Assembly (NCBI RefSeq): GCF_024305245.1
Contig: NZ_JAMWYX010000007.1
Location: 1-64,000 of the forward strand
DNA: 64,000 nt
Direction: 5' to 3'
Source: Erythrobacter sp.
GTDB taxonomy: Bacteria > Pseudomonadota > Alphaproteobacteria > Sphingomonadales > Sphingomonadaceae
Part shown: positions 1-10,698 of the stretch, one piece after another
How the letters are laid out: each line of letters opens with the position of its first letter
How positions within the stretch are numbered: the stretch's first letter is position 1
Translations under genes and position numbers: made by a program
The notes under the pieces: generated by a model
Seen by the model: the letters and a program-made list of their open reading frames with translations, nothing else
Told to the model about the DNA's origin: nothing
The model's database searches: none

Positions 1-56
1 TGAGCAAGGCGGAAAACTCCAGACCCGAGTGGTCCGACGTTGGGTAGCAGTGCACC

Positions 57-374
57 TTGCGTCAGACTCTACCAAAAAGCGGTCACATTTCAGGGGAGCA
101 CGTCAGCTGGCTTCTACTGTGCCGGGATCGCACCGAAACTGACGATCTCAAGCTCACCCACGAATTTATGGCGTCAATGATCGGAGCGCGGCGGAGCGGC
201 GTAACGTTGGCGCTGCACGTCCTCGAAGGTGCAGGCCTGATCAGATCGGCACGCGGGACCGTGACCATAGTTGACCGTGAGAAGCTGCTTGATCTGGCGG
301 GCGATAGCTACGGCCTGGCCGAAGCCGAATACAGCAGGCTTATCGCGCCCTTTGGCTTGCCTAGGTCTGCATAG
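57..374 (+). pseudogene. Truncated Crp/Fnr-family regulator (C-terminal HTH part only)
   Basis: The readable frame (105 codons from a TTG at 57) matches only the C-terminal half of Crp/Fnr-type regulators. It holds the last dimer-helix segment (SWLLLCRDR), then the winged helix with LTHEFMASMIGARRSGVT as recognition region and a tail of the EAEYSRLI type seen in sphingomonad homologues. The cyclic-nucleotide-binding beta barrel is missing. The same frame is closed by TAG at 45-47, and the other two frames in the first 56 bases do not read as a Crp domain. The remnant is therefore cut by mutation and not merely by the window edge, although a frameshift just outside the window cannot be excluded. 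No proper ribosome-binding site is visible. Without the sensor domain it is unlikely to be a working regulator. Confidence 0.6.
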
Positions 375-573
375 CCGAAGGTCTGGGATGCCTTAGGATC
401 GGACGGCAACTTTGGGGTCGCTAGCCGAACGGCAGCTTTTTTCCGCATCATTGCTAAACCAGCCTTGCCACTTCCGCGCCGACTGCGTCGAAAGGCCGTG
501 ACTAACCCACCTGCCCGCGTTCTCGCCGCGCTATCGCTTGCGTTATTTGAGCGCGTCCCTGTCGCGCTATCGC
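375..573. other. Intergenic gap between the Crp remnant and aroC
   Basis: About 200 bases lie between two genes that point toward each other. An 11-base direct repeat (CGCGCTATCGC) occurs twice near 528 and 561. A weak hairpin (GCCG-aac-CGGC) followed by a T run lies near 425-440 and could end the plus-strand transcript. No gene is seen. Confidence 0.4.
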
Positions 574-1644
574 CTACCCCACTTGCCCCCGATGCAGCAG
601 TTTGTGGTCGGCCAGCACCAGCGCCATCATTGCTTCGACCACCGGCGTGCCGCGGATGCCGACGCAGGGGTCGTGGCGGCCCTTGGTGACCACCTCCACC
701 GCTTCGCCCGCGCTGTTGATGGACTCCACCGGGGTGAGGATCGACGAGGTCGGCTTGAACGCCACCCGGCACACCACTGGCTGCCCGGTCGAAATACCGC
801 CCGCCGTGCCGCCTGCGTGGTTGCTGGCGTAGACGGGCTTGCCATCAGGGCCGGGCCGCATCCGGTCGGCGTTCTGTTCGCCGGTCAAGCGCGCGGCTTC
901 GAAGCCGTCGCCGATCTCCACGCCCTTGACCGCGTTGATCGTCATCATCGCGGCCGCCAGATCGCTGTCGAGCTTGGCGTAAATCGGCGCGCCCCAGCCT
1001 GCGGGCACTCCGGTAGCAACACATTCGACCACCGCGCCGAGCGACGATCCGGCCTTCCGCGCGGCATCGACCTTGTCTTCCCAGCGTTTCGCGGCTTCCG
1101 GGTCGGGGCAGAAGAACGGGTTGCGGGCGATTTCGCTATGGTCGATCCGCGCGGGGTCGATCCGGTCGCCGCCGAGTTCGCACACGTAGGCGGTGATGCT
1201 GACTTCGGGGATCACCAGCCGCGCCACCGCGCCCGCGGCCACCCGCGCTGCCGTCTCGCGCGCCGACGAGCGTCCGCCGCCGCGATAGTCGCGGATGCCG
1301 TATTTGGCATCATAGGCATAGTCGGCATGGCCTGGGCGGTATGACTGCGCGATGTCGGAATAGTCCTTCGACCGCTGATCGGTGTTCTCGATCATCAGGC
1401 TGATCGGGGTGCCGGTGGTCTTGCCCTCGAACGTGCCGGACAGGATCCGCACCAGATCATCCTCGCGCCGCTGGGTGGTGAAGCGGCTGGTGCCGGGCTT
1501 CCTCGCATCCATGAAGGGCTGGATGAACTCCTCGCTGATCGCCAGCCCCGGCGGGCACCCGTCGACAATCGCGCCCAGGGCAGGCCCGTGGCTTTCGCCC
1601 CAAGTGGTAAAGCGCAGCACGCGCCCGAAGGTGTTCCAGCTCAT
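574..1644 (-). CDS. aroC: Chorismate synthase
   Basis: AroC converts 5-enolpyruvylshikimate 3-phosphate to chorismate, the last common step of aromatic amino acid, folate and quinone synthesis, using reduced FMN. The 356-residue protein has the usual length. It carries the N-terminal signature [15 protein letters not shown], the central [18 protein letters not shown] flavin-site signature and the C-terminal [16 protein letters not shown] block. The start is ATG at 1644 (MSWNTFG), preceded by AAGGGA on the minus strand. An upstream in-frame extension of 28 codons lacks family similarity and was rejected. It is divergent from ruvA, with a 251-bp shared upstream region that contains one copy of a 43-bp repeat. 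Cytoplasmic homotetramer by family knowledge. Confidence 0.97.
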   Translation of the reverse strand: MSWNTFGRVLRFTTWGESHGPALGAIVDGCPPGLAISEEFIQPFMDARKPGTSRFTTQRREDDLVRILSGTFEGKTTGTPISLMIENTDQRSKDYSDIAQSYRPGHADYAYDAKYGIRDYRGGGRSSARETAARVAAGAVARLVIPEVSITAYVCELGGDRIDPARIDHSEIARNPFFCPDPEAAKRWEDKVDAARKAGSSLGAVVECVATGVPAGWGAPIYAKLDSDLAAAMMTINAVKGVEIGDGFEAARLTGEQNADRMRPGPDGKPVYASNHAGGTAGGISTGQPVVCRVAFKPTSSILTPVESINSAGEAVEVVTKGRHDPCVGIRGTPVVEAMMALVLADHKLLHRGQVG

Positions 1645-1782
1645 GCCGCATCCCTTACCGCAAAAGCGCCGCCTGTCGAGATTGCGCTGATTTCCTACTG
1701 CGGGCGCCGCCGGTATGCCCGTAGCCATGAACCGCCATTCCCCCGTTTCGCGCCCGGCTTTCCGAGGTGTCGTGCGGGGGCG

Positions 1783-1825
1783 GGTTTTCGTTCCTTGGAC
1801 AGTGTCTCATGTGTCTCCTACAGGC
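1783..1825 (+). repeat. 43-bp dispersed repeat, copy 1 (upstream of ruvA)
   Basis: A 35-bp core (1791-1825) is identical to the reverse complement of 15782-15816. Six more matching bases (GGTTTT) precede it after a 2-base mismatch. It holds the direct repeat GTGTCTC-at-GTGTCTC and a TTGGAC block that sits 17 bases before CTACAG, which resembles the spacing of a sigma-70 promoter. Relative to the downstream gene it is oriented exactly like copy 2, and both lie in 5' leaders (ruvA here, the deacetylase-like gene there). It may be a promoter or leader element, or a short mobile repeat. Confidence 0.75.
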
Positions 1826-1895
1826 ACCTACGCGAGTTGCGGACAGGTGCAGGGGCGCTCTGGCATTTGGGCCGGGCTTGGGGCACTTATCAGCG

Positions 1896-2501
1896 ATGAT
1901 CGCGAAACTCTCAGGCAGGCTCGATGCCACGGGCGAGGATTGGGCCATCGTCGATGTCGGCGGGGTGGGCTACCTGGTCCACTGCTCCAGCCGCACGCTC
2001 GCCGCGCTGGGCGAGGTGGGTGAGGGCTGCACCGTCCACACGCAGTTGCAGGTGAGCGAGAACGACATGCGCCTGCTCGGCTTTGCGGAAAGCGCGGAGC
2101 GGGACTGGTTCCGGCTGCTGACCGGCGTGCAGGGGGTGGGGAGCAAGGTCGCACTGGCGATCCTGTCGGCGCTGGCGACCGGCGAATTGCGCGAAGCCTG
2201 CGGACGCGGCGATGCGGCGCAAGTGGCGCGGGCGAACGGGGTGGGGCCGAAACTGGCGGCGCGGATCGTCAACGAGTTGAAGGACAGGGCAGGGGCGATG
2301 CCCGGCGGCGGCGGCAGCTTCGCGTCCGGCATTACCGCTCCGGTCGCAGGCGCCAGCGCCGACGCGGTGAGCGCGCTCGAAAACCTCGGGTTCAAGCCCG
2401 CCGTGGCCGCGCAGGCTGTCGCCCGCGCACAAGCCGAACTGGGCGAGGGCGCGAGCGAGGGCGATCTGATCCGCGTGGCGCTCAAGAAGGCGGCAGGTTA
2501 G
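1896..2501 (+). CDS. ruvA: Holliday junction branch migration protein RuvA
   Basis: RuvA binds four-way junctions and loads the RuvB motor during recombinational repair. The 201-residue protein shows the expected three parts. An N-terminal OB fold (about 1-63, MIAKLSGRLDATGEDW) comes first. Next is a pair of helix-hairpin-helix motifs (GVQGVGSKVALAIL and ANGVGPKLAARIV). After a Gly/Ala-rich linker follows the C-terminal RuvB-contact domain (ADAVSALENLGFKPAVA). The ATG at 1896 gives the canonical N-terminus; the frame is open further upstream through the 43-bp repeat, but that part has no family similarity. ruvB lies 1.06 kb downstream on the same strand, with two unrelated small genes in between. 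No ruvC is visible in the window. Confidence 0.97.
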   Translation: MIAKLSGRLDATGEDWAIVDVGGVGYLVHCSSRTLAALGEVGEGCTVHTQLQVSENDMRLLGFAESAERDWFRLLTGVQGVGSKVALAILSALATGELREACGRGDAAQVARANGVGPKLAARIVNELKDRAGAMPGGGGSFASGITAPVAGASADAVSALENLGFKPAVAAQAVARAQAELGEGASEGDLIRVALKKAAG

Positions 2502-2523
2502 GGTCGAAGCAGGAGGAAATCGC

Positions 2524-3069
2524 ATGCGTTTCGTAATCACCACCGCTCTGGCACTCGCCGCCGCCCCGCTCGCCGCGCAGGACATGAGCGCGTTCCAGCC
2601 CGGCCCGGTGCTGACCGAATTCGGCGCCCACGCGCCCGTGCCGGGGGTGGAGCAATTGCCCGCCGACACCGAATTCGCCATCGCCTTCGATGTGTCAACG
2701 CCCGCCGCCGAAGGTTCGCCCAATCGCGGGTTCGACAGCGCGGCGCGGTTCCTCAACATGCATGTCGCAAACGGCGTGCCGCAAGACAACATCCGCCTTG
2801 TGGTGGTGGTGCACGGCAAAGCCGCGCTCGAACTGCTGACCGACGCCGCCCACGCCGCCAATCCGCTCTCGCGCCAGGGTGACAACCCATCGGGCAAGCT
2901 GGTCGAGGCGCTGCTGGCCGAGGACGTGCGCTTCATCCTGTGCGGCCAAAGCGCAGCGGTTTACGGGATCAAGCCCGAAGATTTGATCCCCGGTGTGGAG
3001 ATGTCGCTGTCCGCGATGACGGCCCACGCGCTGTTGCAGAGCAGCGGCTTTACGGTGAACCCGTTTTGA
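2524..3069 (+). CDS. Exported DsrE-family protein
   Basis: The 181-residue protein begins with a clear signal peptide (MRFVITTALALAAAPLAAQ, cleavage near residue 19), so it is periplasmic. The rest resembles the DsrE/DsrF-like fold: a repeated NMHVANGVPQDNIRLVVVVHG strand-helix region, a Lys-Leu-Val-Glu helix and the block FILCGQSAAVYG, whose cysteine sits where sulfur-relay DsrE proteins have theirs. A role in periplasmic sulfur or thiol chemistry is an inference from the family. It starts 22 bases after ruvA, with AGGAGG-like bases (gcaggagga) before the ATG, so it is probably co-transcribed with ruvA. Confidence 0.75.
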   Translation: MRFVITTALALAAAPLAAQDMSAFQPGPVLTEFGAHAPVPGVEQLPADTEFAIAFDVSTPAAEGSPNRGFDSAARFLNMHVANGVPQDNIRLVVVVHGKAALELLTDAAHAANPLSRQGDNPSGKLVEALLAEDVRFILCGQSAAVYGIKPEDLIPGVEMSLSAMTAHALLQSSGFTVNPF

Positions 3070-3078
3070 TGGAGCCGG

Positions 3079-3120
3079 TGAACCCCATCATTCGTCATGC
3101 TGAACTTGTTTCGGGGTTCA
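3079..3120. repeat. REP-like stem-loop between the DsrE gene and the next ORF
   Basis: TGAACCCC (3079-3086) is the exact inverse of GGGGTTCA (3113-3120). The loop contains GTCATGCTGAACTTGTTTC, a sequence type that recurs as a dispersed palindromic element in sphingomonad genomes. The 9-mer TGGAGCCGG also flanks the element on both sides (3069-3078 region and 3126-3134), like a short target duplication. It could stabilise or end the ruvA-dsrE transcript. Confidence 0.45.
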
Positions 3121-3139
3121 TCCAGTGGAGCCGGAACGG

Positions 3140-3568
3140 ATGAAACTATTTGGCAAGCAATCACAAACCGAGGCCTACGCTACAGAACTGCCACGCCTTT
3201 TGGTGGGGCAGCAGGTTGTGATGCGGCGAGGCGAAGGGCAATGGTCTATTGCGATCGGCAAAAGCTTTGTCATTACCACCAACAGCTGGCGCTTGATCGG
3301 CGCGAAGAGCATCATCGTTACCAGCGAGGATGATGGACAGCAGTTTGGCCTGCCTTCACCCGTTGATGCTGAGACGAAGGCCACTGGGGCGCTGACGGGA
3401 GCCAGCGTCGCGGCTGTCGAAATGGATACGCGAACCGGAGATTGTACCCTGCAGTTCACCAACGCTCTCGTCCTCGAAATACTGACTTGGTCTTCGGGCT
3501 ATGAAACCTGGCAGTTATACCGGGACAGCGAGTTCTTCGGAGCGGTTGGCAATGGTGGAATGCGGTGA
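3140..3568 (+). CDS. Conserved protein of unknown function (142 residues)
   Basis: I do not recognise a named family with certainty. The C-terminal half ([29 protein letters not shown]) resembles small DUF6188-like proteins, in which a charged beta-strand pair is followed by SSGYE-WQL. No signal peptide or membrane segment is present, so it should be cytoplasmic. ATG at 3140 is preferred because GGAG lies upstream; a GTG at 3125 would add five residues. Its TGA overlaps the GTG start of ruvB (3565-3568), so the two are translationally coupled. Confidence 0.6.
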   Translation: MKLFGKQSQTEAYATELPRLLVGQQVVMRRGEGQWSIAIGKSFVITTNSWRLIGAKSIIVTSEDDGQQFGLPSPVDAETKATGALTGASVAAVEMDTRTGDCTLQFTNALVLEILTWSSGYETWQLYRDSEFFGAVGNGGMR

Positions 3569-4620
3569 CCACGCCTGACACCCCCCTCCACACCCCCGCC
3601 CGCCAGCCGGGCGACCCGGACGCAGCCCTGCGCCCGCGGCGCTTGGCCGAATTCGTCGGACAGGAGGGGGCGAAGGGAAACCTTGCGGTCTTCATCGCCG
3701 CCGCGCGCGCGCGCGGGGAGGCGATGGATCATACGCTGTTCTTCGGCCCGCCCGGCCTCGGCAAGACCACGCTGGCGCAGATCATCGCGGGGGAACTCGG
3801 CGTCGGCTTCCGCGCCACCAGCGGCCCGGTGATCGCCAAGGCGGGGGATCTGGCCGCGCTGCTCACCAATCTCGAGCCGCATGACGTGCTGTTCATCGAC
3901 GAGATCCACCGCCTCTCCCCCGTGGTCGAGGAAGTGCTCTACCCCGCGATGGAGGACCGCGCGCTCGATCTCATCATCGGCGAGGGGCCGAGCGCCCGCA
4001 GCGTCCGCATCGACCTGCCGCCCTTCACGCTGATCGGAGCCACGACCCGGCAAGGCCTGCTGACCACGCCGCTGCGCGACCGGTTCGGCATTCCCGTCAG
4101 GCTCAATTTCTACAGCCATGAGGAGTTGGAGCGCGTCGTCACCCGCGCCGCCGGTCTGCTCGGCCTCGCGATCCAGCCCGATGGCGCGCATGAAATCGCC
4201 CGCCGTTCGCGCGGCACCCCGCGCGTCGCCGGACGCCTGCTGCGGCGGGTGCGCGACTTCGCCGATGTCGCGGGCGCGGCCAGCGTAACGCGCTATGTGG
4301 CAGACGAAGCGCTGACCCGTCTGGAGATCGACCGGCTGGGGCTGGATGCGATGGACCGCCGCTATCTCGCCATGATCGCGACCACCTATAAAGGCGGACC
4401 GGTGGGGATCGAGACGCTCGCGGCGGGCCTCGCCGAGCCGCGCGATACGGTGGAGGAGGTGGTCGAACCCTATCTCATCCAGCTTGGCCTGATCGCCCGC
4501 ACCGCGCGCGGGCGGATGCTGAATGATGCAGGCTGGGAGCACATGGAGCTGACGCCGCCCAGCAACGCTGCGGGTGATTCTCTGTCCCGGCAGGCCGGCC
4601 TGTTCGAGGAAGATAGTTAA
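3565..4620 (+). CDS. ruvB: Holliday junction DNA helicase RuvB
   Basis: RuvB is the hexameric AAA+ motor that drives branch migration with RuvA. The 351-residue sequence has Walker [13 protein letters not shown], Walker [12 protein letters not shown], sensor/arginine-finger region [18 protein letters not shown], the small domain [17 protein letters not shown] and the C-terminal winged helix ([15 protein letters not shown]). The start is GTG at 3565, which overlaps the stop of the preceding ORF. The Pro-rich first 20 residues are variable in the family. The gene is complete and typical. Confidence 0.97.
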   Translation: MTTPDTPLHTPARQPGDPDAALRPRRLAEFVGQEGAKGNLAVFIAAARARGEAMDHTLFFGPPGLGKTTLAQIIAGELGVGFRATSGPVIAKAGDLAALLTNLEPHDVLFIDEIHRLSPVVEEVLYPAMEDRALDLIIGEGPSARSVRIDLPPFTLIGATTRQGLLTTPLRDRFGIPVRLNFYSHEELERVVTRAAGLLGLAIQPDGAHEIARRSRGTPRVAGRLLRRVRDFADVAGAASVTRYVADEALTRLEIDRLGLDAMDRRYLAMIATTYKGGPVGIETLAAGLAEPRDTVEEVVEPYLIQLGLIARTARGRMLNDAGWEHMELTPPSNAAGDSLSRQAGLFEEDS

Positions 4621-4832
4621 CGCAGCGACTAACGAGACCTCCGGATTCGGTGCCAGATCGGGACATGGCCGCGCAAAACCACGGAATTTGAGCCGCTTTC
4701 GCCGATTTGGCGGCCTGCGGGCTGGTTAACACGATTGCCGTTGAGCGCGATATCCCATCAAATGAAAGCTGATCAGGTGACGCAAGCGGATTGGCCGTTG
4801 CGTGCCACCACAGGCAAACAGGGTTATCGACT
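4621..4832. other. Intergenic region before the Ser-rich protein gene
   Basis: This 212-base gap between ruvB and the PEP-CTERM-like protein gene presumably carries the latter's promoter. No strong hairpin or gene is seen. The region near the start codon (4790-4832) is open in frame, but the coding signal begins only at 4833. Confidence 0.3.
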
Positions 4833-6221
4833 ATGTCGCTCAAACTGGCCATCGCGAAGCTTTCCGCCGCAGCTGCGGGGGTCGCATTGTTGCAGGGCGG
4901 CGCGGTGCGCGTGGCTGAGCCGATGAACACCGACGCTCCCGAATTTTCCTCCAATATCGATGGCAAGCTGATCGCGGTCGATCCGGAAACCGGCGCGCGC
5001 TATATCAAGTCGCGTGAGCGCATCGTGCCGATGCCCGAAGAGCGTCGCCGCCGGATTGTCGAGCGCACGATCGAGTGCCAGCCGGTCGGCCCGCAAGGTG
5101 CGGGCGGCGCGCCGAGCCTGCCGACCGGCGCGGTGCAGACCTATTTCGACCCGAATGAATGTCCGCCGATCGCGCAGGTCGCCTATATGCCCGCGCCGCT
5201 CCCGCCGCTTCCGCCGATTCAGGGTGGCGGCGGCTTTGGCGGCGGACCGAACATCGGCGGCGGACTGGGCTTTGGTGGCGGCTTCGGCGGCGGGTTCTTC
5301 GGCGGTTTCTTCGGCGGCGGTGGCGGCGGCGGTTCGTCCTCGGGCGATGTGTCGGTGTCGACCACCACATCGACCTCCGGCGGATCATCCTCGGGCGATG
5401 TCGCTTCCTCGACCTCGTCGGGCGGCAGCAGCGGCGTCGTGATCGATATCGACATCGACAATTCGACTTCGACGACCTCGTCTTCGGGTCAGATCAGTTC
5501 CTCGACCGGCCAGGTTTCGACCTCGACATCGACGGGCACCGTGTCGAGCAGCACGGGGGCGGTATCGTCTTCGGGCGATGTCTCGTCGTCGACCGGCGCG
5601 GTATCGAGTTCGGGCAACGTCAGTTCCTCGACCGGCGCGGTTTCGAGTTCGACCGGGGCAGTGTCCAGTTCCACCGGGGCCGTTTCGAGTTCCTCGGGCA
5701 ACGTCTCCAGCTCGTCGGGCAATGTTTCCAGCAGTTCGGGCAATGTCAGTTCCTCGACCGGCGGGGTTTCGAGTTCAAGCTCTTCGTCGTCATCGTCTTC
5801 GTCGTCGTCGAGCTCATCGTCCTCGTCCAGTTCATCGGGCGGCGGCGATGGAACCAGCGGCCATCCCGGCACCACCACGAGCTCGGGCGGTTCATCGGGC
5901 AGCAGCTCTTCGTCCTCGTCGAGCAGCGGCGGCAGCACTTCGGGCGACATGACTACCAGCACCAGCAGCAGCAGCTCGTCTTCCTCCTCCTCGTCCTCGG
6001 GCAGCTCCAGCGGTTCCTCGGGTTCCTCGGGAAGCAGCGGATCGTCCTCGTCGTCGGGTAGTTCCTCCTCGTCGTCTTCGTCGAGTTCCTCGTCCTCATC
6101 CTCGTCATCGAGCAGCAGCGGCGGGCACGAAGTTCCGGCCCCGCCGATGATGGTGCTGTTCGGGCTGGCGGCTGCGGCGATCCTTGGCCGGCGCAAGCTG
6201 CATGCCGGACAGGACGCCTGA
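4833..6221 (+). CDS. Ser/Gly-rich surface protein with PEP-CTERM-like sorting tail
   Basis: The 462-residue protein has a hydrophobic N-terminus (SAAAAGVALLQGGAV), then a conserved-looking 100-residue head (DGKLIAVDPETGARYIKS; two cysteines in ECQPVG and NECPPIA). A Pro-rich turn and a pure Gly/Phe stretch (FGGGFGGGFFGGFFGGG) follow. After that come about 260 residues dominated by serine, built from units V-SSSTGA, V-SSSGD and V-SSSSGN and then long poly-Ser runs. It closes with VPAPPMMVLFGLAAAAILGRRK, which is the layout of PEP-CTERM signals: VPxP motif, transmembrane helix, Arg cluster. By family knowledge such proteins are processed by an exosortase and end up at the surface or in the matrix; no exosortase gene lies in the window. 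Serine codons are mixed (TCG, AGC, TCC, TCT), so the repeat is kept at protein level. Confidence 0.8.
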   Translation: MSLKLAIAKLSAAAAGVALLQGGAVRVAEPMNTDAPEFSSNIDGKLIAVDPETGARYIKSRERIVPMPEERRRRIVERTIECQPVGPQGAGGAPSLPTGAVQTYFDPNECPPIAQVAYMPAPLPPLPPIQGGGGFGGGPNIGGGLGFGGGFGGGFFGGFFGGGGGGGSSSGDVSVSTTTSTSGGSSSGDVASSTSSGGSSGVVIDIDIDNSTSTTSSSGQISSSTGQVSTSTSTGTVSSSTGAVSSSGDVSSSTGAVSSSGNVSSSTGAVSSSTGAVSSSTGAVSSSSGNVSSSSGNVSSSSGNVSSSTGGVSSSSSSSSSSSSSSSSSSSSSSSGGGDGTSGHPGTTTSSGGSSGSSSSSSSSSGGSTSGDMTTSTSSSSSSSSSSSSGSSSGSSGSSGSSGSSSSSGSSSSSSSSSSSSSSSSSSSSGGHEVPAPPMMVLFGLAAAAILGRRKLHAGQDA

Positions 6222-6257
6222 CGGGTCGGCTTTCCGAAACGTACACCGGAAAACGCA

Positions 6258-6286
6258 AAGGGCGGCCTCCTGGGAGAGCCGCCCTT
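6258..6286. terminator. Bidirectional terminator between Ser-rich protein and rhodanese gene
   Basis: AAGGGCGGC (6258-6266) pairs perfectly with GCCGCCCTT (6278-6286) across an 11-base loop. It lies between two convergent genes. A T-rich tail is weak on either side, so efficiency is uncertain. Confidence 0.65.
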
Positions 6287-6312
6287 CGTGATTCGGTAGT
6301 GGTACGCCGATG

Positions 6313-6822
6313 TCAGGGCTGTTCGAGGGAGCGCCCGGCCTCTTCCCAAGCGAGGATACCGCCCGCGAGGTGTTCGACCGGTGCGCCTGTCGCCTCGGCC
6401 AGCTTTGCCCCGGCCATCGCCGAACGCTTGCCCGAGCGGCAATAGAGCACCACGTCGCGCCCGTCCGGCGGGCCGAGCCTGGCGGGATCGAACCGGTCGA
6501 GCGGGATGTGTTCGGCGCCCGGAATCACGCCTTCGGCGACTTCCGCATCGGTGCGCACATCGATCAGCCGGATGTTCCCCGCGGCGAGGCGTGCCGCCAG
6601 CTGTTCGGGGGTCAGATCGATCATCGGCGAGGCATCTGCGCGTGCCTCCGGCACTGCGGCATAATCGTCGGCCGTCGCAGCACCTGCTCCGGCAAACGCC
6701 AGTTCGAACCCGAGCGGCGAGGAGGGCGCGTCCCGCTTCTTGCTCGCGTGCGTATCGCCACTGCAGGCGGTAATCGCCAGCAAAGCCGATGCGGCAAGCA
6801 GAAGTTTGCGGGACGCGTTCAT
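6313..6822 (-). CDS. Rhodanese-domain lipoprotein
   Basis: The 169-residue protein starts with a lipoprotein signal (MNASRKLLLAASALLAITAC, lipobox ITAC, lipidated Cys20). A roughly 55-residue Ala-rich spacer leads into one rhodanese domain (IRLIDVRTDAEVAEGVIPGAEHIPL) with the active-site loop CRSGKRS. It may transfer sulfane sulfur or bind a thiol substrate in the periplasm; the substrate is unknown. ATG at 6822 was chosen over an upstream ATG at 6840 because it gives a clean signal peptide and does not overlap acnA. It follows acnA by 7 bases on the same strand, so it is likely co-transcribed. Confidence 0.85.
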   Translation of the reverse strand: MNASRKLLLAASALLAITACSGDTHASKKRDAPSSPLGFELAFAGAGAATADDYAAVPEARADASPMIDLTPEQLAARLAAGNIRLIDVRTDAEVAEGVIPGAEHIPLDRFDPARLGPPDGRDVVLYCRSGKRSAMAGAKLAEATGAPVEHLAGGILAWEEAGRSLEQP

Positions 6823-6829
6823 CCCATCT

Positions 6830-9502
<2,673 letters not shown>

Positions 9503-9621
9503 GGGGCGTTTTCATCCTTTTGAATTGGTCCGCACCCCGATCCGTAAAAAGGCGCGGTTTTCGGGCGCGCACTGCGCTTTCAGGCGCGCGAGGTCAAGGG
9601 GGCTGCCCTAGCGAAATGGTA

Positions 9622-10512
9622 TCAGGCGGGCAGGTTTTGGGTCGCAGCGTCGCGCCGGGTGACGAGCCAGCACCCGGCGATAATCAATGCGGTGCCCGCC
9701 AGCGTCGGCAGGGTCACGGCTTCACGGAAGAACAGCCAGCCAAACGCGCTGGCCCAGACGAAGCCGGAATATTCGATCGGCACCAGCGCCTGCGCTTCCT
9801 CGCGGGCATAGGCCCAGGCAATCGCCATCGATCCCGCCACCGTCAGCGCGCCGGCGGCGACCAGAGGCAGCAGGGCGGGCGCGCTGGGCGTGACCCACGC
9901 GAACGGCGCGAAGGTCAGCAGCACGGCTCCGCCGATCCCGCTGTGAAAGGTCGCGATCTCCACCGGGCCTGCGACCTGCGACTGGCGGCGGATGACGATG
10001 AAGTTGTAGGCATAGAGCACCGCCGAAAACAGCATCGCGGCCAAGCCCAGCCCGGCGTCGCGGTCGAACCCGCCAGCCCCGATCCGCCCGCCGACGATCA
10101 CCAGCGTTCCCGCAAAGCCGAGGATGCTGGCGATCACCGCGTTCCTCGCAATGGTTTCGCCCAGCAGCACCCGCGCGAGATACAGCGCCAGCAACGGCGC
10201 GACGAAGCTGAGCGCAATCGCTTCGGCAAGCGGCAGGCGGGTGAGCGCGAAGAAGAACGACAGCGCCATTAAGGCCGACACCACGCCGCGGGTCAGATGC
10301 AGTTTCATAACCGCGCGCGATGGCCATGCCGGGCCGCGCGCCAGCCAGAAAGGCGCGATGATCGCCGCCCCGATCCCGGCGCGCAGCACCGTCGCGGTAT
10401 AGGCTCCGATCAGCAGCGCGGCCTCCTTCATGAAGGCATCCATCAGCGACAGGAAGCCGACGCCTGCAAAGGCGGCGGCAAACGGCAGCAGAGGATTGGG
10501 GCGCGGCTGCAT
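9622..10512 (-). CDS. EamA/DMT-family transporter
   Basis: The 296-residue integral membrane protein has about ten hydrophobic helices arranged as two EamA repeats (the first from GFLSLMDAFMKEAALLIGAY, the second from AAMLFSAVLYAYNFIVIRR). This is the layout of drug/metabolite exporters and S-adenosylmethionine-type carriers. The substrate cannot be read from sequence. ATG at 10512 (MQPRPNPLLPF) fits the family N-terminus; in-frame starts at 10527 and 10551 are possible. It is divergent from the L,D-transpeptidase gene (186-bp gap containing a GGGGG-ca-CCCCC hairpin at about 10616-10628). Confidence 0.85.
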   Translation of the reverse strand: MQPRPNPLLPFAAAFAGVGFLSLMDAFMKEAALLIGAYTATVLRAGIGAAIIAPFWLARGPAWPSRAVMKLHLTRGVVSALMALSFFFALTRLPLAEAIALSFVAPLLALYLARVLLGETIARNAVIASILGFAGTLVIVGGRIGAGGFDRDAGLGLAAMLFSAVLYAYNFIVIRRQSQVAGPVEIATFHSGIGGAVLLTFAPFAWVTPSAPALLPLVAAGALTVAGSMAIAWAYAREEAQALVPIEYSGFVWASAFGWLFFREAVTLPTLAGTALIIAGCWLVTRRDAATQNLPA

Positions 10513-10698
10513 ATCGCAACGGCGCATAATCACAGGGGCCTGCAAGGTCACGCGGATCTTGGCGCGAAGGGGAGCATCGCGGCTTATTCACCCCGCAGCA
10601 AGCGAAGGCAGTTGATAGGGGGCACCCCCCGCGCGTATGATGCGCACGGATGGCATGGGCTGGCGCAGGCTGGCACAACAGGGTTGGAAAGCATTTTG

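Noticed and set aside
5489..6442. Long acidic frame opposite the Ser-rich gene
   Set aside because: Poly-Glu/Asp/Leu composition mirrors the Ser codons of the real gene; no start signal or domain.
10616..10628. GGGGG-ca-CCCCC hairpin as a terminator
   Set aside because: It lies between two divergent genes and has no T tract; it may be a chance run in GC-rich DNA.
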